From Streptomyces xanthophaeus (GTDB lineage Bacteria > Actinomycetota > Actinomycetes > Streptomycetales > Streptomycetaceae): a stretch of 64,000 bases of DNA. Position numbers and translations under genes: made by a program. Numbering within the stretch: position 1 is the first letter of the stretch; each line of letters opens with the position of its first letter. This document shows positions 44,682 to 53,428 of the stretch, one piece after another. The notes below the pieces were generated by a model. The model was not told where the DNA came from. It did not search any database and saw only the letters and a list, made by a program, of their open reading frames with translations. Where the stretch lies: the NCBI RefSeq assembly GCF_030440515.1, contig NZ_CP076543.1, positions 1,922,001 to 1,986,000 on the forward strand. Reading direction: 5' to 3'.

Positions 44682-44725
44682 GGTCAGGCACGGGGGGCCG
44701 CCTCGTGGGGAGGCGACGGGGGCCG

Positions 44726-45838
44726 CTACTTCAGGCCGGCGGCGGCGCAGGCCGCCGCGTACTTGTCGGTGCAGATCTCGTCGACCGTGTAGACGCCGTC
44801 CTTGACGACGGTGTCCTTGATGTTGCCCTTGGTCAGCGAGACGACCGGGATCAGGACGGACGCGACACCCTTGGTGGTCGGGCTGTCGACCGTGGACGTG
44901 GTGCCCTCGGCCTTGCCGCCCTTGGCGAGGGAGACGGCCATCTTCGCGGCGGCCTCGGCCTCGGGGGCGTACGGCTTGTAGACGCTCATGAACTGCTCGC
45001 CCGCGACGATCCGCTGCACACCGGCGAGTTCTGCGTCCTGGCCGGTGACCGGCGGCAGGGGGGAGACGCCGGCGGCCTTGAGGGCGGTGATGATGCCGCC
45101 GGCCATGCCGTCGTTGGCGGAGTAGACGCCGACGACCTTGTCCTTGCCGAGCGCGGAGAGCGCGGCCGCCATGTTGGTGTTGGCGTTCTCCGGCTTCCAC
45201 TCGACGGTGTCGTACTCCTTGCCGACGTTCACCTTGCCGTCGAGCTCGGAGTGCGCGCCGGACTTGAAGAGCTTGGCGTTCGGGTCGGTGACCGAACCGT
45301 TCATCATGACGATCTGGCCGTCCTTGGCCTTGTCGCCCAGCGCCTCCAGCAGGGCCTTGCCCTGGACCTTGCCGACCTCTTCGTTGTCGAAGGAGGTGTA
45401 GGCGTCGATCGGGCCCTCGGCCAGGCGGTCGTAGGCGACGACCGGGATGCCGGCGTCCTTGGCCTTCTTGACCGAGCCGGCGATGGCCTTGGAGTCCACC
45501 GCGTCGATGATCAGGACGTCCACCTTGTTGGTGATCATCGTGTCGACCTGGGAGTTCTGCGTGGTCGCGTCCTGCTTGGCGTTCGCGTAGACGACCTTGC
45601 CCTTGCCGCCGGTGAGCTCGGCGACCTTCTTCTCGATCAGCGGCTTGTCGAACTTCTCGTAACGCGCGGTCTGGTTCTCCGGCAGGAGCAGACCGACCTT
45701 GATCTCGTCGCCCTTGGCAGCGCCGGAGGACGCCTTCGTCGTGTCGCCGGCCTCCTTCGCACTGCCACAAGCGGCGAGCGAAACGGCCATGGCACCGGCG
45801 GCTACAGCTACGGCGGCTCTGCGCATACGCGTGTTCAT
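44726..45838 (-). CDS. xylF: Sugar-binding lipoprotein, XylF-like
   Basis: 370 residues. Lipoprotein signal with LAAC, Cys24. Periplasmic-binding-protein type 1 fold: KVGLLLPENQTARYEKFD, DVLIIDAVDSKAI, AYDRLAEGPIDAYTSFDN and GVYSANDGMAGGI. Binds a pentose or related sugar and feeds XylG/XylH. First gene of the operon with the ROK regulator just upstream on the same strand. Confidence 0.9.
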   Translation of the reverse strand: MNTRMRRAAVAVAAGAMAVSLAACGSAKEAGDTTKASSGAAKGDEIKVGLLLPENQTARYEKFDKPLIEKKVAELTGGKGKVVYANAKQDATTQNSQVDTMITNKVDVLIIDAVDSKAIAGSVKKAKDAGIPVVAYDRLAEGPIDAYTSFDNEEVGKVQGKALLEALGDKAKDGQIVMMNGSVTDPNAKLFKSGAHSELDGKVNVGKEYDTVEWKPENANTNMAAALSALGKDKVVGVYSANDGMAGGIITALKAAGVSPLPPVTGQDAELAGVQRIVAGEQFMSVYKPYAPEAEAAAKMAVSLAKGGKAEGTTSTVDSPTTKGVASVLIPVVSLTKGNIKDTVVKDGVYTVDEICTDKYAAACAAAGLK

Positions 45839-45929
45839 TACTTGAACCTCCCTGACGAGGCCGCAGCGGCGCGGCCGAGGTGGATGTGAGTCAACCCCGG
45901 CCGCGTTTTGCCGTCAAGGAGTGAATTCT

Positions 45930-45958
45930 TAACGAGATGACAACGGTGCCATTCGTTA
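45930..45958. promoter_or_regulatory. TAACGA/TCGTTA inverted repeat upstream of xylF
   Basis: TAACGA (45930-45935) and TCGTTA (45953-45958) with a 17-base spacer in the short xylF-rok7B7 gap. It overlaps the last codon of rok7B7 and probably the xylF promoter region; a possible operator of the regulator. Only 6-bp arms, so this could be chance. Confidence 0.35.
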
Positions 45959-47170
45959 TCTACCTGAAGACAAGACGGCTGGAGCTCGCACTCCACTTCC
46001 ATGATCTGACAAAAGTGTCGAATCGCCCATCTCGCTGAGGACAAGAGCCAGTGCGCCCAGCACCTCGGCCCGTCCGCCCAGGTTCCCCGTCAGCACCGAC
46101 AACTGCCGCGCCGCACTGGGGATCGCGTACCTCCCCACCGATTCACGGATGGGAGCGAGGACCAGTTCACCGGCCTCGGCCAGCGAGCCGCCGAGCACCA
46201 CCCGGCTGGGGTTCAGGAGGTTGCACAGACTGGCCACGCCGCTGCCGATGTGCCGGCCCACGTCCGTGATCACCCGACGGCAGCCCGGGTCCCCCTCACG
46301 GGCCAGCTCGACCACCCGCTCCATGGTCAACTCCGGGCCGTGCGTGCCCTGGAGCAGCGGCAGTACGTACCGGGCGGCCGCGAAGGTCTCCAGGCAGCCG
46401 CGGTTGCCGCAGCGGCAGACCGGGCCCGATTCGTCCAGGGTGATGTGCCCGATCTCGCCCGCCGTGCCGCCGGGTCCGCGGTAGATCTGGCCGTTGATCA
46501 CCAGGCCCGCGCCGACGCCGCTGGCCACCTTGATGTAGGCCAGGTCCTTTACTCCCCGCCCGCTCCCCCAAACGAGTTCACCGAGGGCTCCGAGGTTCGC
46601 GTCGTTGTCGACGTACACGGGCACCCCGAGGCGCTGCGAGAGCTCCTGGCGGGGGTTGATGCCCGCCCAGCCGGGCAGGATCGCGGTCGAGCCCAGGGTC
46701 CCGGACTCCACGTCGATCGGGCCGGGCACGCCGAGCCCGACGCCGATCACCTTCTCCAGCCCAACGCCGATGTCCGCGATCAGCCGTCCGACCAGGGCTT
46801 CCGCCCGGTCGAAGCCGTCCGCCCAGGACGCGTCGACGTCCAGCGGCTCGGACTCCTCGGCCAGCACCTGGTGGGCCAGGTTCCCCACCGCCACCCGCAG
46901 GTGGGTGTGGCCGAAGTCGACACCGATGACGATCCCCGCGTCGCCGCTGAGCGAGACACTGCGCGCCCGGCGGCCGCCGGCCGAGGTGTCGGTGACCTCG
47001 ACGGTCCCGCCGTCCTTCAGCTCCCGGACGATGTTGGAGACCGTGGCCGCCGACAGTCCGGTGGCGCGGGCGATCTCCGCCTGGGTCAGCGATCCCGCGA
47101 GCCGCACCGCCCGCACGACCCGTTCGAGATTCGCGCGATGCAGCGACGACTGCGATCCGGGAGTCTGCAC
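45956..47170 (-). CDS. rok7B7: ROK-family transcriptional regulator
   Basis: 404 residues from GTG 47170. The N-terminal winged HTH (about 12-60) has GSLTQAEIARATGLSAATVS; the ROK ATPase-like sugar-binding part has VIGVDFGHTHLRVAV, the ROK motif GVGAGLVINGQIYRGPGG and the zinc cluster GHITL-CRCGNRGCLETF. S. coelicolor Rok7B7 (SCO6008, from memory) controls xylose uptake and carbon repression and lies beside the same xylFGH operon, which supports the name. ROK regulators bind a sugar as effector. Confidence 0.85.
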   Translation of the reverse strand: MQTPGSQSSLHRANLERVVRAVRLAGSLTQAEIARATGLSAATVSNIVRELKDGGTVEVTDTSAGGRRARSVSLSGDAGIVIGVDFGHTHLRVAVGNLAHQVLAEESEPLDVDASWADGFDRAEALVGRLIADIGVGLEKVIGVGLGVPGPIDVESGTLGSTAILPGWAGINPRQELSQRLGVPVYVDNDANLGALGELVWGSGRGVKDLAYIKVASGVGAGLVINGQIYRGPGGTAGEIGHITLDESGPVCRCGNRGCLETFAAARYVLPLLQGTHGPELTMERVVELAREGDPGCRRVITDVGRHIGSGVASLCNLLNPSRVVLGGSLAEAGELVLAPIRESVGRYAIPSAARQLSVLTGNLGGRAEVLGALALVLSEMGDSTLLSDHGSGVRAPAVLSSGR

Positions 47171-47776
47171 GACTCATCCACTCCTGCCCATTAGCGACGG
47201 CCAGCCGTCGCCCCCCGGCCGGGACGCGTCACGGCTTCACGCTCCGAGACCCCGGCATCTCTCCAACTTGTGAACCCTAAGTCGAGCCTTTACGCATCCA
47301 CACGTCAAGAGGCTGACACGGCATGAAACGGCCGGTACTGACCTAAAGGGGGAGAGAAGCGGCTGTTGGATCGTGCTACGGTCGCCGGGACGCCGGTCCT
47401 CTGCGGCCCCTTCCGGCCGGACCTGGCGTCGCGCAATGACCGCGCTACGCAAGGAGGTGTTCGGGATGAGTCCCGATCGAAGTCCTTGCAGCGCGATCGC
47501 CGGCTGACCTTCCGTCCGGCTGATCTCTCTCCCGGTGCGCACGGCAGCGGTGGACCGCTGGCCCCGTGCGCGCTCGCATTGCGTTCGCGTTCCATCGCGT
47601 TCCTTCCTTCCACGTTCCCTTCCTTCCGCATGCCCTGCCAACTCCGCCGGGCGTGCGTCATCCATGCCCATCGGCGTGCCCGCGGTCCCTCGGGGCCGTG
47701 GCGCGCCGACCCATGATCACTCCACGTGACCGCTCGGCTTCGCGCTGCCCGGACACCGTGGAGGGAGGTATTCGTC
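47171..47776 (+). promoter_or_regulatory. Long intergenic leader of the Mg2+ ATPase gene
   Basis: 606 bases between rok7B7 (divergent) and mgtA. It contains a 13-codon ORF (47466-47507) with an ideal ribosome binding site and, further on, a pyrimidine-rich tract (47591-47640) with repeated ttccttcc, and an inverted-repeat-rich stretch before the ATG. I could not match the M-box riboswitch consensus. The arrangement resembles leader-peptide control of Mg2+ transporters. Confidence 0.45.
47466..47507 (+). CDS. 13-residue leader ORF ahead of mgtA
   Basis: ATG 47466 to TGA 47505-47507, coding MSPDRSPCSAIAG. The ribosome binding site AAGGAGGTG (47451-47459) is as good as any in the window, with 6 bases to the ATG. 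It lies 269 bases before mgtA on the same strand. Two prolines follow early, which is the feature of MgtL-type leaders where ribosome stalling reports Mg2+ or proline-tRNA. Too short to be supported by homology. Confidence 0.5.
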   Translation: MSPDRSPCSAIAG

Positions 47777-50497
47777 ATGACCATGCTCACTCCCCGTACC
47801 CCCACCACGCTCGCACCGCCGGGCCGGTCCCGCCGCGAGCGCAAGGCCGCCGAGCTCCAGGCCCGTACCCGGCTCGCCGGCGAGCGTCTCGCCGGGATCA
47901 GCGCCCGCCCGGGCGTCCAGGTCCTGCAGGAGGTGGACACCTCCCTGGCCGGTCTCACCCACGCCGAGGCCGCGCTGCGCCTGGAGCGGCAGGGCTCCAA
48001 CACCGTCGCCCACGAGCGCCCGCCCCGCTGGTACCTCCAGCTGGCGAAGGCCTTCCGGAACCCCTTCATCGCCGTCCTGGTCTTCCTGGCGGCGGTCATG
48101 TACTGGCAGGACCCGGCGGACCCGGGCGTCGTCATCCTCTCCGTGATGGTGGGGATCAGCGGTCTGCTGCGCTTCTGGCAGGAGTTCCGCTCGGGCCGCG
48201 CCGCCGAAGCGCTGAAGCAGCTCGTCACCACCACGTGCGCGGTGCAGCGCCGGGCCGGCAGCGGCTCCGCGCCCACCACGTTCGAGGTGCCCATGGACCA
48301 GGTGGTCCCGGGCGACGTGGTCAAGCTGGCGGCCGGCGACCTGATCCCGGCCGACCTGCGGATCGCCGCGGCCAAGGACCTCAACGTGAGCCAGGCCGCG
48401 CTGTCCGGCGAGTCCCTGCCGGTGGCCAAGGCCGACACCCGTACGCAGGACCTCGGCCAGCAGGAGACCACCGACCCGGTGGAGGCCGACAACCTGGTCC
48501 TGATGGGCACCTCGGTGACCTCCGGCACCGCCACCGGGGTCGTGGTGGCCACCGGCTCCGACACCTACTTCGGCTCGATGGCCGGCTCGCTCGTCGGCGA
48601 GCTCCCGCAGACCAGCTTCGACACCGGGGTGCGCAAGGTCAGCTTCCTGCTGATCCGCTTCATGCTGGTGATGGTCCCCGTCGTCTTCATGATCAACGGT
48701 TTCACCAAGGGCGACTGGGACGAGGCCTTCCTCTTCGGCATCGCCGTCGCCGTCGGGCTGACCCCCGAAATGCTGCCGATGGTCGTCTCCGCCAACCTGG
48801 CGCGCGGCGCGGTCGCCATGTCCCGGCACAAGGTGGTCGTCAAGCGGCTGGGCGCGATCCAGAACCTGGGCGCGATGGACGTGCTCTGCACGGACAAGAC
48901 CGGCACCCTCACCGAGGACCGGATCGTCCTGGACCGCTACCTGAACGTGCACGGCGACGAGGACGGCGAGGTCCTGGAGTACGGCTACCTCAACGCGCAC
49001 TTCCAGACCGGCCTGAAGAACCTGATGGACCGGGCGGTCATCGACCGCGTGGGCGAGGCCGAGGAGGTTGTCGTCGACGCACGGTTCTCGCTGGTCGACG
49101 AGATCCCCTTCGACTTCGCCCGGCGCCGGATGTCCGTGGTCCTCGGCCGCAACTGCGTGGTCGGCGACTTCGGACGGCGCGAGCACATCATGATCACCAA
49201 GGGTGCCGTGGAGGAGGTCCTGGCCCTGTGCACCCACATGAGGGACCGCGGTGAGCGGGTCGAGCTGACCGAGCAGCTGCGGTGGCACGTCACCCGGATC
49301 GCCGAGGACGACAACCGGCAGGGCCTGCGGGTCCTCGCCGTCGCCACCCGCACGATGGACACCCCGCGCGAGACCTACGCGGTCGCCGACGAGGAGGGGC
49401 TGACGCTGATCGGCTTCCTCGCCTTCCTCGACCCGCCGAAGGCCGACGCCGCCCGGGCCCTGACGGGCCTGGCCGACAAGGGCATCGCGGTCAAGGTCGT
49501 CACCGGCGACAACGAGCTCGTCGTCGCCCGGGTCTGCGCCGACGTCGGCATCGACGTCGGGCAGGTGGTGCTCGGCCCCGGGACCGACGCCCTCGACGAC
49601 AGCGAACTGCGCGCGCTGGCCGCCCGTACGACGGTCTTCGCCAAGACCGACCCGGTCCAGAAGGCCCGGATCGTCCGCGCCCTGCAGGCCGGCGGGCACA
49701 CCGTCGGATTCCTCGGCGACGGCATCAACGACGCCGCCGCGCTGCGCGACGCCGACGTCGGCATCTCGGTGGACACCGCCGTGGACATCGCCAGGGAGTC
49801 GGCGGACATCATCCTGCTGGAGAAGGACCTGACCGTCCTGGAGCAGGGCGTCGTCCAGGGCCGGACCACCTTCGGCAACACGATGAAGTACATCAAGATG
49901 ACCGCGTCGTCGAACTTCGGCAACGTGTTCTCGGTCCTGGTGGCGAGCGCCTTCATCCCCTTCCAGCCGATGCTCGCGATCATGCTGCTGGTCCAGAACC
50001 TGGTCTACGACATCGCGCAGCTGGCGACCCCGTGGGACCGGATGGACGAGGAGTACCTCCGCAAGCCCCGCAACTGGGACGCCAAGGGCATCGGCCGCTT
50101 CATGGTCATCATCGGGCCGCTCAGCTCCGTCTTCGACATCTCGATGTTCCTGATCATGTGGCACGTCTTCGCGGCGAACAGCGAGGCGAGCCAGTCCCTC
50201 TTCCAGTCCGGCTGGTTCATCGAGGGCCTGCTCTCGCAGACCCTGATCGTCCACATGATCCGCACCCGGAAGATCCCCTTCATCCAGTCCCGCGCCTCCT
50301 GGCCCGTGATGGTGATGACGGTCCTCGCGGTACTGACCGGGCTCTGGCTGCCCTTCTCGCCGCTGGCTCCTTCGCTGGGCTTCGTGGCCCTGCCGGCGAG
50401 CTACTTCCCGTGGCTGACCGGCGTACTGCTCGCGTACTGCACGCTCACCCAGCTCGTGAAGACCTGGTACATCCGCCGGTTCAACACCTGGCTGTAG
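47777..50497 (+). CDS. mgtA: Magnesium-transporting P-type ATPase (MgtA/P3B type)
   Basis: 906 residues, full MgtA length. Actuator motif ALSGESLPVAK, phosphorylation site D373 in CTDKTGTLTEDR, nucleotide-binding ITKGAVEEV, hinge VTGDNELVVARVCADVGI and GDGINDAAALRDADVGIS are all intact. The membrane motif GLTPEMLPMVVSANLARGA is the P3B signature for Mg2+ import. About ten membrane helices. ATG 47777 has GGAGGGAGG upstream. Import of Mg2+ across the plasma membrane. Confidence 0.93.
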   Translation: MTMLTPRTPTTLAPPGRSRRERKAAELQARTRLAGERLAGISARPGVQVLQEVDTSLAGLTHAEAALRLERQGSNTVAHERPPRWYLQLAKAFRNPFIAVLVFLAAVMYWQDPADPGVVILSVMVGISGLLRFWQEFRSGRAAEALKQLVTTTCAVQRRAGSGSAPTTFEVPMDQVVPGDVVKLAAGDLIPADLRIAAAKDLNVSQAALSGESLPVAKADTRTQDLGQQETTDPVEADNLVLMGTSVTSGTATGVVVATGSDTYFGSMAGSLVGELPQTSFDTGVRKVSFLLIRFMLVMVPVVFMINGFTKGDWDEAFLFGIAVAVGLTPEMLPMVVSANLARGAVAMSRHKVVVKRLGAIQNLGAMDVLCTDKTGTLTEDRIVLDRYLNVHGDEDGEVLEYGYLNAHFQTGLKNLMDRAVIDRVGEAEEVVVDARFSLVDEIPFDFARRRMSVVLGRNCVVGDFGRREHIMITKGAVEEVLALCTHMRDRGERVELTEQLRWHVTRIAEDDNRQGLRVLAVATRTMDTPRETYAVADEEGLTLIGFLAFLDPPKADAARALTGLADKGIAVKVVTGDNELVVARVCADVGIDVGQVVLGPGTDALDDSELRALAARTTVFAKTDPVQKARIVRALQAGGHTVGFLGDGINDAAALRDADVGISVDTAVDIARESADIILLEKDLTVLEQGVVQGRTTFGNTMKYIKMTASSNFGNVFSVLVASAFIPFQPMLAIMLLVQNLVYDIAQLATPWDRMDEEYLRKPRNWDAKGIGRFMVIIGPLSSVFDISMFLIMWHVFAANSEASQSLFQSGWFIEGLLSQTLIVHMIRTRKIPFIQSRASWPVMVMTVLAVLTGLWLPFSPLAPSLGFVALPASYFPWLTGVLLAYCTLTQLVKTWYIRRFNTWL

Positions 50498-50613
50498 GAG
50501 AGGGGAGGCGCGAAGAATGAATTGAACACGTTCAGCCCGGCTGGCACTATGGCTCCAGGACGGCGCCGGTCGGGCGGACGCGGGGGTTCGCCGTGCCACG
50601 AGGGGGCTTGATC

Positions 50614-51489
50614 GTGCATCAGAAACGGTCGTACGGGCGCGTGCTGGTGGTTTCCACACTGGTGGGATGCCTGGAGGTCGCGCTCACCGTCGTGGTGGCC
50701 GTGCTCTACGTGCAGACGCAGCCGCCGCCGGACGAAGCCCCCGACTACACCGAGATCGGGGGGAGCCTGGTCGCGCTCACGCCCCTCGTCGGCTTCATCT
50801 CGTTCCTGCTGTCACTGGTCTTCGTGCTGCCCGCGGTCGCGCTGGCCGACCTCCTCGGCCGCCGGCTCGGCAGGCACGCGGCCTGGTGGTCGGCTCCGCC
50901 GATCGTGGCGGCCCTGGTGGCGTCGCCGATCTGGATCGTCGCGACGTACAACGACGCCGAGACGCGGGGCACGCTGGTCTTCTGGGCCTCGGCCACGGCC
51001 TCGCTCTCGGCGGGCGCGCTGATCGCCCTGCCCCGGGGCGAGGGACTGCTGCGGCGGGTGGCGCTGTGGGGCACGGGGGTGGTGGCGGGGACGGGCCTGT
51101 TCGGCGCGCTCGGGCTCGCCGTCGGCCTGCTGCCCGCGTACGAGCCGCCGGCGATCGGTCCGCAGACCATGCCCGGCACCTGGTTCGACCACACGGGCAA
51201 CACCCTGGTCTTCACCCCGGACGGCCGGGTCACCGCCTCCGGCGTCGGCGGGCGCAGCTCCTTCGACCATCCCGGCGACCCGTCGCCGAGCTGCTCGGGC
51301 TCCGGGACCTGGGTCTACGAGGGCGGCCGGGACGTCTGGACGCAGAAGGTCCGCATAGACATCCCGGGGTGCGGCCGGCCCGCGTGGGACGTCGGCGGCA
51401 CCGCCCGGGAGCCCCGGATCCAGCAGCACGTCGGCGGCCCGGGTTCCGGAGAGCTCTACAAGCTGCGGAAGGCCTCCGGCGGCTCCTGA
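50614..51489 (+). CDS. Membrane protein of unknown function
   Basis: 291 residues from GTG 50614, which has GAGGGGG 7 bases upstream (an in-frame GTG 50593 is possible). Five or so membrane helices in the first 175 residues, then a soluble C-terminal domain with FDHTGNTLVFTPDGRVTASG and two cysteines (in SPSCSGSG and IPGCGRP) that resembles a small lipocalin-like beta domain placed outside the cell. No assigned family. Confidence 0.7.
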   Translation: MHQKRSYGRVLVVSTLVGCLEVALTVVVAVLYVQTQPPPDEAPDYTEIGGSLVALTPLVGFISFLLSLVFVLPAVALADLLGRRLGRHAAWWSAPPIVAALVASPIWIVATYNDAETRGTLVFWASATASLSAGALIALPRGEGLLRRVALWGTGVVAGTGLFGALGLAVGLLPAYEPPAIGPQTMPGTWFDHTGNTLVFTPDGRVTASGVGGRSSFDHPGDPSPSCSGSGTWVYEGGRDVWTQKVRIDIPGCGRPAWDVGGTAREPRIQQHVGGPGSGELYKLRKASGGS

Positions 51490-51514
51490 CGCCGTACACC
51501 GGACACCTTGAGCG

Positions 51515-52450
51515 CTACTTCAGCGTCGCCGAGGTGAGACCCGACTGGATCTGGCGCTGGAAGGAGAGGTAGACCACCAGCATCGGGACCATGGCGATGG
51601 TGGCGCCGGCGAACAGCACCGGCAGGTCCGTCTCGTAGCCCATCTGGTACTGGAGCTGGATGAGCCCCTGGGTGAGCATGTACCGCTCCGGGTCGGCGCT
51701 CGTCTGCGGCTGCATCAGCACGGCGGGCAGGATGTACTGGTTCCACTGCCCCAGGATGTTGAAGATCCCGACGCTGATCAGGCCGGGCTTGGCCATCGGC
51801 AGCATCACCTGGAAGAAGATCCGGGTGTCGGAGGCCCCGTCGATGACCGCCGCCTCGTGGATCGCCGTCGGCAGCGTCCGGAAGAAGGAGTGCATGAAGA
51901 AGACCGTGAACGGCATCGAGTAGGCGACGTACACCAGGATCAGGCCCTGGTAGGTGTTCAGCATGTCGAAGCGCTTGACCATGAAGAAGAGCGGTACGAG
52001 CGCCAGGAACACGGGGAACATCGCCCCGCTGACGAAGAAGTAGTAGATGAGCCGGTTGCCCGTGAAGGGGTAGCGGGCCAGCACGTACGCGGCCATGGAG
52101 CCGAACAGCATGGTCAGCGGGACCGAGAACACCAGCACGATGAGGGTGTTGGCGAAGTAGCCTCCGATGCCCTTCGTCCAGGCCCGCCCGAAGGCGTCGA
52201 GGTGCCAGTTGGAGGGCCAGCTCAGGGCCGAGCCGCCGATCTGCGCGTCGGTCTTGAAGGCACCGAGCGCCAGCCAGAGCAGGGGCAGCACGATCATGAT
52301 CGCCCAGACGACCAGGAAGCCGTGCGAGAAGACGTTGAGGGCCATGCCCTCGGAGCGTCGCCCCTCCCGCCTCCCCGGCCGTCCGGCGCCGCCGGTCCGC
52401 TCCGCGGCCTTCTCGCCGGGCGCCTTGATCACTGTGGACTGTGCAGTCAT
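51515..52450 (-). CDS. ngcG: Carbohydrate ABC transporter permease NgcG-like
   Basis: 311 residues with six membrane helices and the MalG-type EAA loop EAAVIDGASDTRIFFQVMLP. A charged N terminus precedes. It follows the partner permease by 14 bases. Together with the other two genes it forms the ngcEFG arrangement of Streptomyces for N-acetylglucosamine and chitobiose uptake; no ATPase gene is present, as usual, since the shared MsiK is encoded elsewhere. Confidence 0.85.
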   Translation of the reverse strand: MTAQSTVIKAPGEKAAERTGGAGRPGRREGRRSEGMALNVFSHGFLVVWAIMIVLPLLWLALGAFKTDAQIGGSALSWPSNWHLDAFGRAWTKGIGGYFANTLIVLVFSVPLTMLFGSMAAYVLARYPFTGNRLIYYFFVSGAMFPVFLALVPLFFMVKRFDMLNTYQGLILVYVAYSMPFTVFFMHSFFRTLPTAIHEAAVIDGASDTRIFFQVMLPMAKPGLISVGIFNILGQWNQYILPAVLMQPQTSADPERYMLTQGLIQLQYQMGYETDLPVLFAGATIAMVPMLVVYLSFQRQIQSGLTSATLK

Positions 52451-52464
52451 CGTGGAAACTCCGC

Positions 52465-53409
52465 TCAGAACTCGATGCGCTCGCGGCGGGTGGCGCGCAG
52501 CGTGATGACGGAGAGGATCATGGTCAGGGCGAGCATGACCACGCCCATGGCGCAGGCGTACCCGCTCTTGCCGAAGTAGAGGAAGTTGCGCATCAGCACC
52601 GTCGACATGACCTCGCTGTGGTGGTCGGGTCCGCCACCGAACTGGCCCGAGGTCATGGTCGACACCAGCACGAACATGTCCATGGCGGCGATGCCCAGGT
52701 AGACCGCCGAGGTCTGCACCGAGTCCCACAGCAGGGGCAGCGTGACCTTGAAGAAGGTCTGGGCGCGCCCGGCGCCGTCGAGCAGCGCGGCCTCGTAGAT
52801 GTCCTTGGGGACGGACTGCATGGCGGCGGAGAACAGGACGAGGTAGAAGCCGACGCCGTGCCAGACGACGACGAGGAGCAGGCACCACAGGACGAGGTCC
52901 GGCTCGTTGAGCCATTCGACCGGGTGGGCCGCGTCGATCACGCCGGCCTTGGTCAGGAAGCCGTTGAGCAGGCCGCCCTCGTCGCTGCGGTAGATCGCGC
53001 CGAAGAGCACGGAGAGGATGGCGAGGGAGAGGACCTGGGGGAAGAAGTAGACGACCTTGTAGAAGCGCGATCCGCCGACTCCCTGCACTCCGCCGGCCCC
53101 GCCGCGCCCGCCCGCGTTCACCATGAAGGCGAAGAAGAGGGCGAGCAGGATGGTGACGAGCGGGACGAACACCAGGAGCAGCAGGTTGTGCCAGAGGGCG
53201 CCGCGGAAGACCTCGTCCGACAGCAACGTCGCGTAGTTGTCCACGCCGACGAAGTCGAACGTCGGGGACTGGCCGCTCCAGTTGGTGAAGGAGTAGCCGA
53301 ACGTCTGTACGTAGGGCCAGATGACGAAGGTCAGGTACAGCGCGAGGGGTGCGAAGAGGAAGCCGGTGATGAAACCGGCCCGCCCCTTCCTCTGGGCTAC
53401 TTGGCTCAT
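52465..53409 (-). CDS. ngcF: Carbohydrate ABC transporter permease NgcF-like
   Basis: 314 residues with six membrane helices and EAA loop EAALLDGAGRAQTFFKVTLP (MalF type). The cytoplasm-facing start is MSQVAQRKGRAGF. It starts 19 bases after the binding protein gene ends. Same operon as ngcE and ngcG. Confidence 0.85.
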   Translation of the reverse strand: MSQVAQRKGRAGFITGFLFAPLALYLTFVIWPYVQTFGYSFTNWSGQSPTFDFVGVDNYATLLSDEVFRGALWHNLLLLVFVPLVTILLALFFAFMVNAGGRGGAGGVQGVGGSRFYKVVYFFPQVLSLAILSVLFGAIYRSDEGGLLNGFLTKAGVIDAAHPVEWLNEPDLVLWCLLLVVVWHGVGFYLVLFSAAMQSVPKDIYEAALLDGAGRAQTFFKVTLPLLWDSVQTSAVYLGIAAMDMFVLVSTMTSGQFGGGPDHHSEVMSTVLMRNFLYFGKSGYACAMGVVMLALTMILSVITLRATRRERIEF

Positions 53410-53428
53410 GGTGTCCGTCCCTGCGGGG

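Noticed and set aside
47341..47776. M-box (ykoK) riboswitch before mgtA
   Set aside because: I could not find the conserved core sequence; a leader ORF explains the region as well. A covariance-model search would decide.
47717..50659. Minus-strand frame of 980 codons opposite mgtA
   Set aside because: Antisense shadow with His/Asp/Arg bias; mgtA on the other strand has all its motifs.
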